Below are positions 25,546 to 34,246 of a DNA stretch of 64,000 nucleotides, piece after piece; position 1 is the first letter of the stretch; every line of letters starts with the position of its first letter. The stretch lies in the NCBI GenBank assembly GCA_018715885.1, contig DVKT01000001.1, positions 9,668-73,667 of the forward strand, read 5' to 3'. This stretch comes from Caccoplasma intestinavium. GTDB taxonomy: Bacteria; Bacteroidota; Bacteroidia; Bacteroidales; UBA11471. A model generated the notes under the pieces. It did not search any database and was not told where the DNA came from. It saw only the letters and a list, made by a program, of their open reading frames with translations. The position numbers and the translations under genes are program-made.

Positions 25546-26334
25546 ATGGCAGTGCACACTCTTGTAAAAATTGTTATCCCACTATACCGGCTCCCGTTGA
25601 GTCAAGCCGAAGAAACGGCAATCAAGCATACAGCCCGTATATTGCAAAGCTATCCGATATGCTTCATCATTCCCGAAGGACTGCCGAAAGCCCCCCTCGA
25701 AAGACTCATACCGCAAGCCGGAATCATGTCGGTAAGCAATCATTGGCTGGGACGAGAAAACGGAATTTCAGGTTACAACGACATGATGATGTCAAAAGAC
25801 TTTTACAGTCTTTTTGCCGACACGGAATATATTCTGGTTTGCCAACCCGACGCATGGATATTCAGAGACGAACTGGAAAAGTGGTGCCGGAAAAGTTACG
25901 ATTACATCGGCGCTCCATGGATACGTCCCGAAAAATACGACAGGTTCCTGCCCCAATTGTGGCTAAGGCTGCAAAAAATTTTCCGGCATACCGACATAAG
26001 CAGGCAAGACCTTTTCGACAAAGTGGGGAACGGAGGGCTATCTTTACGGCGAATAAATTCATTTATAGAGGCTTGCGAAAGATACGAAAACGAAATTATC
26101 CGATTCAGAAAACACTGCCACCATCACTACAACGAAGACGTATTCTGGGCGATAATTCCTCGCAATTTCAAATACCCGACTGCCCAAGAAGCGTTGGGAT
26201 TTGCCTTTGATGAGAAGCCCGAATTATGTTACGAACGCAATGGACAAAAGTTACCTTTCGGCTGCCACGGCTGGTCGAAAGAACGGTTATACCCCTTTTG
26301 GAAGCCGTTTATTCCGGCATCTCCCCATTCATAA
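25546..26334 (+). CDS. DUF5672 putative glycosyltransferase
   Basis: A 262-residue protein with the DUF5672 pattern: KIVIPLYRLPLSQAEE, then GYNDMMMSKDFYSLF, YILVCQPDAWIF, YDYIGAPWIRPE, KVGNGGLSLRR and PFGCHGWSKE near the end. Family members lie in glycan clusters and look like small GT-A enzymes; activity is not established to my knowledge. It follows the GT2 gene by 73 bases. Its last six bases overlap the end of the convergent GT4 gene. Confidence 0.85.
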   Translation: MAVHTLVKIVIPLYRLPLSQAEETAIKHTARILQSYPICFIIPEGLPKAPLERLIPQAGIMSVSNHWLGRENGISGYNDMMMSKDFYSLFADTEYILVCQPDAWIFRDELEKWCRKSYDYIGAPWIRPEKYDRFLPQLWLRLQKIFRHTDISRQDLFDKVGNGGLSLRRINSFIEACERYENEIIRFRKHCHHHYNEDVFWAIIPRNFKYPTAQEALGFAFDEKPELCYERNGQKLPFGCHGWSKERLYPFWKPFIPASPHS

Positions 26335-27462
26335 AAGAGAATCGTATAAACTCAAAAGCTGTGAAGCGATAACCTCCTTTGAGAACCGCTGCACATATTC
26401 TTTCCCTTGAACCGCCATCTCGGCGGCCAATTCCTTATCATTCAAAATACGGGAAACAGCTGCGGCCAAAGCCTCAGCATCATCGGGCGAAACGTAAAGG
26501 GAACCGAGACCTCCTGCCTCTTCGAGACAAGAACCCGTTGCAGCAACGACCGGTATACCTACGCTCATAGCCTCGATAATAGGAATTCCGAACCCCTCGA
26601 AATACGACGGATAAACCATCGCTTCGGCTCGCTTATACAAAGCCGGCAAGTCGTGATAAGCGACCTTATGCAAAAGATGTATGCGCGACGTCAATCCCTG
26701 CTGGGCGGCATAACGCATAACCTCCTCGGTATAGGGTGTAGCCCTTCCCACCGCCACCAAATGCATATCAGCCGGGAGATAAAGCAAGGCTTCGACGGCC
26801 TCCCGCAAATTTTTACGAGATTCAAGCGTACCCACCGTAATCATATACCGGAGGGGCAAGTTGTACTCTTGCCGCACCCGAATAGTGTCGGCCTCGGCAA
26901 TTTCCTGAGCAAACATCTCATCGCAACCCTGATAGATAACCTCTATTTTGGAAGGATCGATACCGAAAAAATCGACAATATCGCGTTTCGTACACTCGCT
27001 CACCGCCACAATCTTGTCGGCATAACGACAAGCCCGATGGAATTTCCATGTATAGATCGCCCGATCGGCCGGTTTATAAAATTGGGGATAACGTAAAAAA
27101 ATAAGATCATGTATCGTTACCACACTGCGTATTCCCGCTTTGTCGAGACCAACCGGCAACTCATTGCTCAACCCATGAAAGAGTTGTACGCCGTCTCGTT
27201 GCAAATCGCCCGTCATCGCTCGGGTGCGCCACAACGAAGCTAGTCGCCGCCATGCCTTCTTTTGAGGTAAATGAGTCGTTACCCGGGGATAGTCGAGCAA
27301 AGCATCGTATTCGGGATTGGACTTGCGTCGAGGTATATACATACGCCACTGTGCCTCATAAGAGGTAGACGCGAGAGCATCGATAACAAACCGGCTGTAA
27401 TTTCCCAGACCGGTACGATTGGCATTTGCGCGTTTGGCATCAAAACCGATGATTTTTTCCAT
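26329..27462 (-). CDS. Family-4 glycosyltransferase
   Basis: A 377-residue GT-B retaining transferase. The N-terminal half has HGLSNELPVGLDKAG and VVTIHDLIFLRYPQFY. The nucleotide-sugar half has MITVGTLESRKNLREAVEAL and the E-x7-E motif in YFEGFGIPIIEAMSVGIPVV. It resembles mannosyl/rhamnosyl transferases of O-antigen clusters. It ends overlapping the DUF5672 stop and begins 14 bases after the RNase H gene on the same strand. Sugar specificity is not readable. Confidence 0.9.
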   Translation of the reverse strand: MEKIIGFDAKRANANRTGLGNYSRFVIDALASTSYEAQWRMYIPRRKSNPEYDALLDYPRVTTHLPQKKAWRRLASLWRTRAMTGDLQRDGVQLFHGLSNELPVGLDKAGIRSVVTIHDLIFLRYPQFYKPADRAIYTWKFHRACRYADKIVAVSECTKRDIVDFFGIDPSKIEVIYQGCDEMFAQEIAEADTIRVRQEYNLPLRYMITVGTLESRKNLREAVEALLYLPADMHLVAVGRATPYTEEVMRYAAQQGLTSRIHLLHKVAYHDLPALYKRAEAMVYPSYFEGFGIPIIEAMSVGIPVVAATGSCLEEAGGLGSLYVSPDDAEALAAAVSRILNDKELAAEMAVQGKEYVQRFSKEVIASQLLSLYDSLL

Positions 27463-27476
27463 TCCCGTCCTATTTT

Positions 27477-28112
27477 TTATTTACGGCCGAAGTCGGCAGG
27501 GACTTCCCCCCACTCGCCGGTTTCCCATTTAACGATTTTGTTGGTATATGTATTTTCCTGCAACCATTTTTCGGCACGAGATATAAGATCGAATATCGGT
27601 TCGTTCTTCCCTGTACGAGCCAATTTTGTCTTGCATCGTTTAGCCCGCACCCAAGCTATAGCATTGCGGCTGTCGGAACAAATGGTCATCGTACTGTTGT
27701 TTTTCTTCAACAAGGCCAGTGCATGTACCAAAGCCAAAAATTCTCCCACATTATTGGTACCATCGGGATACGGCCCTATACGGAACAGTTCTTGCCCTGT
27801 ACGGACATATACCCCGCGGTACTCCATCAGCCCGGGATTACCGAGACACGAGGCGTCGACGGCCAATGTATCGAGAACCCATTCAGGACATGATTTTGCA
27901 ACAGAAGAGGGTGATTTCTTGGCAACGGCATTGCGTCCTGCATAATAAGCGGCATACCCTTCCCTAAAAGCGGCGGCGGCTTCTTCTTGCGAGGCAAACC
28001 CTTTATATTTGGCACCGGGATAATTTTGCACCTGCAAACGACATTCCGTCCACGAAGCATAGATTCCGGGCGAAACACCGTCCCACACCACATAATATTT
28101 CGATTTGCTCAT
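27477..28112 (-). CDS. Ribonuclease H with N-terminal viroplasmin-like domain
   Basis: A 211-residue type 1 RNase H. The N-terminus KYYVVWDGVSPGIYASW and KYKGFASQEEAAAAFREG form the RNA:DNA-hybrid-binding (caulimovirus viroplasmin) domain of RNase H1. The catalytic domain starts near residue 75 with VDASCLGNPG, then NVGEFLALVHAL and ICSDSRNAIAW, giving the Asp, Glu and Asp of the acidic cluster. It removes RNA from hybrids in replication. Upstream is a -7 box at 28135-28142. Confidence 0.93.
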   Translation of the reverse strand: MSKSKYYVVWDGVSPGIYASWTECRLQVQNYPGAKYKGFASQEEAAAAFREGYAAYYAGRNAVAKKSPSSVAKSCPEWVLDTLAVDASCLGNPGLMEYRGVYVRTGQELFRIGPYPDGTNNVGEFLALVHALALLKKNNSTMTICSDSRNAIAWVRAKRCKTKLARTGKNEPIFDLISRAEKWLQENTYTNKIVKWETGEWGEVPADFGRK

Positions 28113-28134
28113 ATCTCGAACGCTTTTTCTTGTA

Positions 28135-28142
28135 CAAATGTA
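28135..28142 (-). promoter_or_regulatory. Promoter for the RNase H gene
   Basis: On the minus strand TACATTTG (28142-28135), an exact TAnnTTTG box 22 bases before the start at 28112. Confidence 0.6.
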
Positions 28143-28152
28143 GTTATATTTA

Positions 28153-28182
28153 TTGAGTTCTCCGCAAAATAGGCTATTTTTG
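28153..28182 (+). promoter_or_regulatory. Promoter for aroK
   Basis: TTG at 28153-28155 and TATTTTTG at 28175-28182, 22 bases apart. The ATG lies 35 bases further. Confidence 0.65.
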
Positions 28183-28217
28183 CGGCAGAAAGAAACACAA
28201 GCACATACGAGACATTT

Positions 28218-28757
28218 ATGGAACGTATTTTTCTTATCGGATTCATGGGATCGGGAAAAACTACTCTCGGCAAAGCCCTCGCCCAGAAATTAGGAGTTGA
28301 CTTTATCGATCTCGACCTTTATATCGAAACCCGATACCACAAAACAGTACGCGAAATTTTCGCCGAAAGCGGAGAAGAAAGATTCCGACAAATCGAAAAA
28401 TCGCTTCTTCATGAAGTCGCCGACTTCGAGAATGTCATCATTGCAGCCGGAGGGGGTACGCCTTGTTTTTTCGATAATATAGATTACATGAACGGCCACG
28501 GAACTTGTGTGTATCTAAAAGCCTCGGTCGAGGAATTGTGCAAAAGACTGGCCGGCGGACGGGAATCGAGACCCCTCTTGCGCGGAAAAAGCGACGAAGA
28601 ACTCCGCCTTTTCATCGACCAAAGCATAGCCCAGAGGGAAACATACTATACTCGTGCCTCCTTGCACTTCGACACAGGCTCGCTCACGACACGCAAAGAA
28701 ATAGACGACACGGTCATCAGGCTGCAACAACTACTTCATGATAATCGCATCGCATGA
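28218..28757 (+). CDS. aroK: Shikimate kinase
   Basis: A 179-residue P-loop kinase that phosphorylates shikimate with ATP. Walker A is GFMGSGKTTLGKALA. The shikimate-binding Asp and Arg lie in FIDLDLYIETRYHKTVREIF and GEERFRQIEKSLL, and the loop IIAAGGGTPCF is conserved. The arginine lid is near SRPLLRGKSDEE. It is monocistronic by context, and the pathway partner aroQ lies 6 kb away on the other strand. Confidence 0.95.
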   Translation: MERIFLIGFMGSGKTTLGKALAQKLGVDFIDLDLYIETRYHKTVREIFAESGEERFRQIEKSLLHEVADFENVIIAAGGGTPCFFDNIDYMNGHGTCVYLKASVEELCKRLAGGRESRPLLRGKSDEELRLFIDQSIAQRETYYTRASLHFDTGSLTTRKEIDDTVIRLQQLLHDNRIA

Positions 28758-28804
28758 ACAGCCGCCACAAAGCAAGAGAAAAATTTCTTTTCCGGAGGAA
28801 TTAG

Positions 28805-28835
28805 TTGTTTTAATTACATTTTTTTATTTCCTTTG
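28805..28835 (+). promoter_or_regulatory. Probable promoter for korAB
   Basis: TTG at 28805-28807 and TTCCTTTG at 28828-28835 (one mismatch to TAnnTTTG) are 23 bases apart. The leader to korA would be about 95 bases. Confidence 0.5.
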
Positions 28836-28938
28836 CGGATTCAAAAGAAATTTGTTCATAAAATATCCATTTTTACTATCTAATAGCAGATAATAAAACA
28901 AGAAAGACCTATCACGAATCAAAATAAAACAAGGCATT

Positions 28939-30786
28939 ATGTCAGAACAAACACATGTGAAAGAATTAGAAAATGTGGTAGTCCGTTTTTCGGGCGACTC
29001 GGGCGACGGTATGCAACTGGCCGGCAACCTCTTTTCTAACATTTCGGCGGCTATCGGCGACGAAATTTCCACTTTCCCCGATTATCCGGCCGAGATACGC
29101 GCTCCGCAAGGAACTCTGGGCGGTGTATCGGGATTCCAAGTACACATAGGAAAAGGTGTATATACCCCCGGAGACAAAGCCGACGTGTTGGTTGCCATGA
29201 ATCCCGCAGCCCTAAAAACAAACGTAAAATATGTCAAATCGAACGGTGTCATTCTTTTCGATACCGATTCGTTCGAAAAAAGCGATCTCGAAAAAGCAGC
29301 ATTCAAAACCGATGATCCTTTCAAAGAGTTGGGCATCACCCAGCAACTCGTTCCCGTTGCGATTACCTCTATGGTGAAAAGTTCTCTCGCCGGGACAGAA
29401 CTCGACAATAAAGCCATACTACGGTGCAAAAACATGTTTGCCCTCGGCCTTATCTGTTGGCTGTTCGAACGTCCTCTTGAACAGGCCGAACACTTGTTGC
29501 AAAATAAATTTTCGAAAAAACCGTCGATTCTCGAAGCGAATATCAAAGTCATGACCGACGGTTACCACTACGGCGGAAATATCCACGCCTCGGTAACGAC
29601 CTATCATATCGAAACAGGAGATGCCCAAAAAGGCATTTATACCGACATTAACGGAAACCGGGCCACGGCTTTGGGTCTTATAGCCGCTTCGGAAAAATCG
29701 GGACGTCCCCTCTTCCTCGGCAGCTATCCCATCACCCCGGCCAGCGACATTCTGCATGAATTGGCTAAACGTAAAGACCTCGGAGTAAAAGTGGTACAAG
29801 CCGAAGACGAAATCGCCGGCGTATGTACAGCTATCGGCGCCAGCTTTGCCGGAGACCTTGCCGCGACATCGACCTCGGGTCCCGGTCTTGCATTGAAAAG
29901 CGAGGCTATCGGTCTCGCCGTCATGGCCGAATTGCCCCTCGTCATCATCGACGTACAGCGTGGCGGTCCTTCGACTGGACTTCCTACCAAATCGGAACAG
30001 ACCGACCTGCTGCAAGCTCTCTATGGACGTAACGGAGAATCTCCCGTCGTTGTACTGGCAGCATCGACTCCCACCAACTGTTTCGACATGGCTTTCCAAG
30101 CCGCAAAAATTGCACTCGAACACATGACCCCGGTCATTCTGCTCACCGACGCATTCATTGCCAACGGGTCATCGTCTTGGAGAATTCCCGATATGAGCGA
30201 ATACCCCGACATCAAACCCAACTACGTGAAGCCCGAAATGCTTAACGAAAATTGGAAACCGTACAAACGCGATCCCGAAACATTTGTCCGCTACTGGGCA
30301 ATCCCGGGAACAGAAGGTTTTATGCACCGTTTGGGCGGACTCGAAAAGGATAGCGAAACCAGTGCCATCTCGACCGACCCCAACAACCACCAACGCATGA
30401 CCAATCTGCGTCAAGCCAAAATCGATTACATCGCCAACTGCATTCCTGCTCTCGAAGTGAAGGGGAATCCCGATGCCGATCTACTCGTCGTAGGCTGGGG
30501 CGGAACATACGGGCATCTTTTCTCGGCAGTCAACGAATTGAATGGCGAAGGAAAGAAAGTAGCGTTGGCTCATTTCAACTATATCAACCCTCTGCCCGCA
30601 AATACCGCCGAAGTACTGAAACGCTACAAAAAAATCGTCGTATGCGAGCAGAACAACGGACAGTTCGCCACACAACTCTGCGGTAAAATTCCGGGGCTCG
30701 TCGTGTCCCGCTTCAATCAGGTACAAGGACAACCTTTCATGGTAAGCGAGTTGAAAGAACATTTCATTAAACTTATGGAGGAATAA
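28939..30786 (+). CDS. korA: 2-oxoglutarate:ferredoxin oxidoreductase, alpha subunit (gamma-alpha fusion)
   Basis: A 615-residue subunit of a 2-oxoacid:ferredoxin oxidoreductase, which converts 2-oxoglutarate and CoA to succinyl-CoA with reduction of ferredoxin. The N-terminal 180 residues are the gamma domain (FSGDSGDGMQLAGNLFSN). The alpha pyrimidine-binding domain follows (GSYPITPASDILHELAKR, EDEIAGVCTAIGASFAG, TSTSGPGLALKSEAIGLAV). A C-terminal transketolase-like domain ends at HFIKLMEE. korB follows 3 bases later. This is the usual anaerobic arrangement in Bacteroidota; it can run in reverse for CO2 fixation into 2-oxoglutarate. Specificity against other 2-oxoacids is inferred. Confidence 0.93.
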   Translation: MSEQTHVKELENVVVRFSGDSGDGMQLAGNLFSNISAAIGDEISTFPDYPAEIRAPQGTLGGVSGFQVHIGKGVYTPGDKADVLVAMNPAALKTNVKYVKSNGVILFDTDSFEKSDLEKAAFKTDDPFKELGITQQLVPVAITSMVKSSLAGTELDNKAILRCKNMFALGLICWLFERPLEQAEHLLQNKFSKKPSILEANIKVMTDGYHYGGNIHASVTTYHIETGDAQKGIYTDINGNRATALGLIAASEKSGRPLFLGSYPITPASDILHELAKRKDLGVKVVQAEDEIAGVCTAIGASFAGDLAATSTSGPGLALKSEAIGLAVMAELPLVIIDVQRGGPSTGLPTKSEQTDLLQALYGRNGESPVVVLAASTPTNCFDMAFQAAKIALEHMTPVILLTDAFIANGSSSWRIPDMSEYPDIKPNYVKPEMLNENWKPYKRDPETFVRYWAIPGTEGFMHRLGGLEKDSETSAISTDPNNHQRMTNLRQAKIDYIANCIPALEVKGNPDADLLVVGWGGTYGHLFSAVNELNGEGKKVALAHFNYINPLPANTAEVLKRYKKIVVCEQNNGQFATQLCGKIPGLVVSRFNQVQGQPFMVSELKEHFIKLMEE

Positions 30787-30789
30787 CCT

Positions 30790-31803
30790 ATGGATAATAA
30801 AGTATATACCGCAAAAGACTATAAAAGCGACCAATACGTGCGTTGGTGTCCCGGTTGCGGCGACCACGCCATCGTAAACACACTGCAAAAAGCTATGGCC
30901 GAACTGGGTGTTCCCCCGCACGAAATAGCCGTTATCTCGGGCATCGGCTGTTCTTCCCGTCTTCCCTATTATATGAATACGTACGGTTTCCATACGATTC
31001 ACGGCCGTGCATCGGCCATCGCCACGGGAGTAAAAACCGCCAATCCGGCACTCACCGTATGGCAGGTAAGCGGCGACGGCGATTGTCTTGCCATCGGCGG
31101 AAATCACTTCATTCATATCCTGCGCCGTAATGTCGATGTAAATATTCTGCTGCTCAACAACAAAATATACGGCCTTACCAAAGGGCAATATTCGCCCACA
31201 AGCGATCGCGGAGCCGTTACAAAGTCTTCACCTTACGGAACTGTCGAAGATCCTTTCATTCCTGCTGAACTCACTTTCGGAGCAAGGGGGCATTTCTTCG
31301 CTCGCGCTATCGATGTAGACCTCGAAGTATCGAAAGAATGTATGATCGCGGCCGGTCGCCACAAAGGTGCGGCGGTTGTGGAAATCCTGCAAAATTGCGT
31401 CATATTCAACGATAAAATCCACAGTTATGTCGCCGACCGCGAATTCCGAGCCGATCGTACTATACATCTACGTCAAGGAGAAAAAATGCTCTTCGGTAAA
31501 AATATGGATAAGGGTCTTATCCTCGACGGATATAAGTTGAAAGCCGTTACCGTAGGAGAAAACGGAATTACTCTCGACGATATTCTTACCCACGATGCAA
31601 CAACCGCCAATGACATCATGCACCAAATGCTCGCCATGATGGACGGACATGAACTTCCGCTGGCTGTCGGAGTAATACGCGATGTCGAAGCTCCGACTTA
31701 CGACAAAGAAGTGGAAGCCCAAGTAAACGCGGTTCGTTCGAAAAAACCGAATAAAACGTTGCGTGATCTTCTGCTCGAAGGCGAAACGTGGGAGGTGAAA
31801 TAA
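30790..31803 (+). CDS. korB: 2-oxoglutarate:ferredoxin oxidoreductase, beta subunit
   Basis: A 337-residue thiamine-diphosphate-binding subunit, partner of KorA. WCPGCGDHAIVNTLQKAM holds Cys ligands of the iron-sulfur cluster. GIGCSSRLPYYMNTYGFHTI and HGRASAIATGVKTA are the TPP region, and SGDGDCLAIGGNHFIH plus NNKIYGLTKGQYSPTS give the Mg-pyrophosphate motif. It starts 3 bases after korA and is followed by a strong hairpin terminator. Confidence 0.95.
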   Translation: MDNKVYTAKDYKSDQYVRWCPGCGDHAIVNTLQKAMAELGVPPHEIAVISGIGCSSRLPYYMNTYGFHTIHGRASAIATGVKTANPALTVWQVSGDGDCLAIGGNHFIHILRRNVDVNILLLNNKIYGLTKGQYSPTSDRGAVTKSSPYGTVEDPFIPAELTFGARGHFFARAIDVDLEVSKECMIAAGRHKGAAVVEILQNCVIFNDKIHSYVADREFRADRTIHLRQGEKMLFGKNMDKGLILDGYKLKAVTVGENGITLDDILTHDATTANDIMHQMLAMMDGHELPLAVGVIRDVEAPTYDKEVEAQVNAVRSKKPNKTLRDLLLEGETWEVK

Positions 31804-31829
31804 AATAAATTCTCCCTTCTTTATAAAAA

Positions 31830-31869
31830 TGAAAAACGAGAGGCAAAATAAATTTGTCTCTCGTTTTTC
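31830..31869. terminator. Terminator after korB
   Basis: GAAAAACGAGAGgCAAA pairs with TTTGtCTCTCGTTTTTC across a short AT loop; A-rich and T-rich arms make it usable on both strands. It lies 27 bases past the korB stop. Confidence 0.85.
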
Positions 31870-32220
31870 ATTTAAGCAATGATTCCCGATTGCACCACTC
31901 GGATAGATTTTTCATCTCGAAATACAAGGTATTTCTCGGAAGTGCGAGAAAAGTATTCGGAAATTATCTGAAATATTCTTCCCCTTACAATCATCAAATA
32001 AATTCATAAAAGATTCTTGGTATCGGTTCGGAATGACAGTCAAATGTCATTCCGAGACGCAATGCTCCGAAGAATCTCCCTCAAAACGAGTCTATTGTAA
32101 AATCTCTCACATACGTTCGAGATAACAAGCCATGTCATTCTGAATAGAACGAAGTGAAATGAAGAGTCTCAACCGATAGAGAGCGGGAGATTCCTCGCCA
32201 ACGCTTCGGAATGACAAAAA
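31870..32220. repeat. Gene-free stretch with palindromic intergenic repeats
   Basis: The left part (31870-32030) is AT-rich with no evident gene. From 32030 onward lie relatives of the 8.5 and 10.1 kb elements. The clearest unit is 32133-32216: it begins TGTCATTCTGAA, ends TTCGGAATGACA, and has GGGAGATTCCTCG inside. A partial unit (32050-32100) precedes it. The cluster abuts the 3' end of the minus-strand M16 peptidase gene. Confidence 0.75.
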
Positions 32221-32233
32221 TCAAAAAAAAGAA

Positions 32234-33457
32234 TCACTCATAAATGAGGGAAGAAAGCGCCGATTCATCGAAAATTTCATTTGCCACATCACAAAGTTCG
32301 GTAGCAGAAACCGCTTCGATACGTGCAAATGCTTCTTCGAGCGAATCGTATTTTCCGTAATGCAAAAAGGCCTTTCCCATACCCAAAGCCATATTCTCGC
32401 TGTTCTCAGTACCGACGGCGATTTGCCCCATAAACTGTCGTTTGGCCGTCGATAACTGCAATCCCGAAAGAGGTACTTGGCGCAACCGACGCAATTCGCG
32501 ATGCAAAAGAGAAAGACAACGATCCACCTTCGAAGGGTCGGTACCGAAATACACGGCAAACACTCCTGTATCGGTATAGGTAGTAACAGAAGACTCCACT
32601 GTATATACATATCCCGTTTTCTCCCGCAGGGCTATATTCAGCCGGCTATTCATACCGGGACCGCCCAACAGATTGTTTAACAGAAACAGAGCCGTGCGCC
32701 GACCGTCGAACATATCATAAGCCCGATTCCCAACCAAGACATGTGCCTGATGCGTATCGAGCGACACGCGGCGATTGAATGGCTCATACTCACCGGGCGG
32801 GGTACGTCGCAAAGCGACTTCTCCTCCCGAAGCCTCGCCCATGTAGCGGGAAAGAACAGATACGACACGTCTGAACGGAAGTTCCCCCCGATAAAAAAAC
32901 ACCATACCCGAAGGCGTATAATGGCGGTTCATAAATCGACGACCATCGCCCGACTTAAATGACAGTAACGTATCACGATCACCTAAAATATTATGACCCA
33001 AAGCATGACGACCGAAAAGAAAATTCTCAAACTCATCATAAATCAATTCCGAAGGAGTATCCCGATACGAATTTATTTCATCGAGAATCACCTCCGTTTC
33101 CCGTTCCACTTCGGCCTCGGGAAATTGGGAATGAAGGATAAGATCGCTCATCAGGTCGACTGCCCGAGAAAAATGCTCGGAAAGAAAAATCGAATAAATT
33201 ACCGTCTCTTCTTTTGCCGTATAAGCATTCAATTCCCCGCCAACATTCTCCATACGGTTCAGTATATGCCATGACTTGCGCCGCAACGTTCCTTTAAACA
33301 GCAAATGCTCCACAAAGTGTGCTAATCCTTCTTCTCCCTTCTCCTCGTCGCGCGAACCCGTATTTACGGCAAATCCCGCATACGAAACTTTTGAAGGGAC
33401 AAACTGATATATCATACGCAACCCGTTAGGCAATGTATATGTCGAATAATCGGTCAT
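32234..33457 (-). CDS. M16 family zinc peptidase
   Basis: A 407-residue insulinase-type metallopeptidase. The inverted zinc motif HxxEH is H47-E50-H51 in GLAHFVEHLLFKG. The third ligand Glu lies in the helix around EVILDEINSYRD. The C-terminal half holds the inactive M16 domain with LNNLLGGPGMNSRLNIALRE, whose Arg-Tyr region binds substrate. There is no signal peptide, so it is likely cytoplasmic like the YmxG/PqqL-type processing peptidases. It has its own promoter, and its 3' end meets a repeat cluster. Confidence 0.93.
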   Translation of the reverse strand: MTDYSTYTLPNGLRMIYQFVPSKVSYAGFAVNTGSRDEEKGEEGLAHFVEHLLFKGTLRRKSWHILNRMENVGGELNAYTAKEETVIYSIFLSEHFSRAVDLMSDLILHSQFPEAEVERETEVILDEINSYRDTPSELIYDEFENFLFGRHALGHNILGDRDTLLSFKSGDGRRFMNRHYTPSGMVFFYRGELPFRRVVSVLSRYMGEASGGEVALRRTPPGEYEPFNRRVSLDTHQAHVLVGNRAYDMFDGRRTALFLLNNLLGGPGMNSRLNIALREKTGYVYTVESSVTTYTDTGVFAVYFGTDPSKVDRCLSLLHRELRRLRQVPLSGLQLSTAKRQFMGQIAVGTENSENMALGMGKAFLHYGKYDSLEEAFARIEAVSATELCDVANEIFDESALSSLIYE

Positions 33458-33476
33458 GCTAGAAATTTTTACCCGA

Positions 33477-33484
33477 CAAAAGTA
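33477..33484 (-). promoter_or_regulatory. Promoter for the M16 peptidase gene
   Basis: On the minus strand TACTTTTG (33484-33477), an exact TAnnTTTG box 19 bases before the start. Confidence 0.6.
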
Positions 33485-33570
33485 CGATAATAAAACGACG
33501 GTCGGAAAAGAAAAATAAAGAGAGGAGTAGAAATTTGGAAAAGAAAAAAAGATTCACAAGAAAAAATATG

Positions 33571-33578
33571 TACCTTCG
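33571..33578 (+). promoter_or_regulatory. Possible promoter for the SIS-PfkB pair
   Basis: TACCTTCG at 33571-33578, one mismatch from TAnnTTTG, 39 bases before the ATG at 33618. Confidence 0.45.
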
Positions 33579-33617
33579 TAAAACAATTCACATAAACTCA
33601 AACCGTTCTACAAAAAC

Positions 33618-34238
33618 ATGACTTCGCAAAAACAGATGCAGGAGATTCTGCAACAAGAAGCAAAAGCCATTCTGAATATACCGATCAATGACCAATACGA
33701 AAAAGCCGTATCTCTCATCATCGCTCAAGTACATGAAAAAAAAGGCAAACTCGTAACCAGCGGTATGGGCAAAGCCGGACAGATCGCCATGAACATCGCC
33801 ACGACCTTCTGTTCAACCGGCATTCCGGCTGTATTTTTACACCCCAGCGAAGCCCAACACGGAGACTTGGGCATATTGCAGGAAAACGACGTCATGCTGG
33901 TCATCTCCAACTCGGGCAGGACACGGGAGATTCTCGAACTTCTGACACTGGCCAAACGATTGAGGCCCGAATTGAAATTTATCGTCATCACCGGAAACAA
34001 CAGCAGCGAACTGGCACAGAAAGCCGATGTCTGTCTTTATACCGGAGCCCCGACAGAAGTCTGTCCTTTGGGGCTTACCCCCACGACCTCAACGACGATG
34101 ATGACCGTCATCGGCGATATTCTCGTCGTAAGCACCATGCAAGAGACGGGATTCGACGCCACACAATATGCCTTGCGACACCACGGTGGCTATTTGGGGC
34201 AACGTTCCCGAGAACAATCGGAACACGAATCGAAATAA
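33618..34238 (+). CDS. KpsF/GutQ-type SIS-domain sugar-phosphate isomerase, CBS-less
   Basis: A 206-residue protein made of one SIS domain. TSGMGKAGQIAMNIATTFCS, LHPSEAQHGDLGILQENDV and SNSGRTREILELL form the phosphosugar site, and ALRHHGGYLGQ ends the domain as in KdsD/KpsF arabinose-5-phosphate isomerases. The two C-terminal CBS domains usual in KdsD (about 320 residues) are missing. It could isomerise arabinose 5-phosphate for Kdo synthesis or another aldose/ketose phosphate. A PfkB kinase gene starts 8 bases downstream, so the pair may handle one sugar in sequence. Confidence 0.85.
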   Translation: MTSQKQMQEILQQEAKAILNIPINDQYEKAVSLIIAQVHEKKGKLVTSGMGKAGQIAMNIATTFCSTGIPAVFLHPSEAQHGDLGILQENDVMLVISNSGRTREILELLTLAKRLRPELKFIVITGNNSSELAQKADVCLYTGAPTEVCPLGLTPTTSTTMMTVIGDILVVSTMQETGFDATQYALRHHGGYLGQRSREQSEHESK

Positions 34239-34246
34239 AATCTTTT

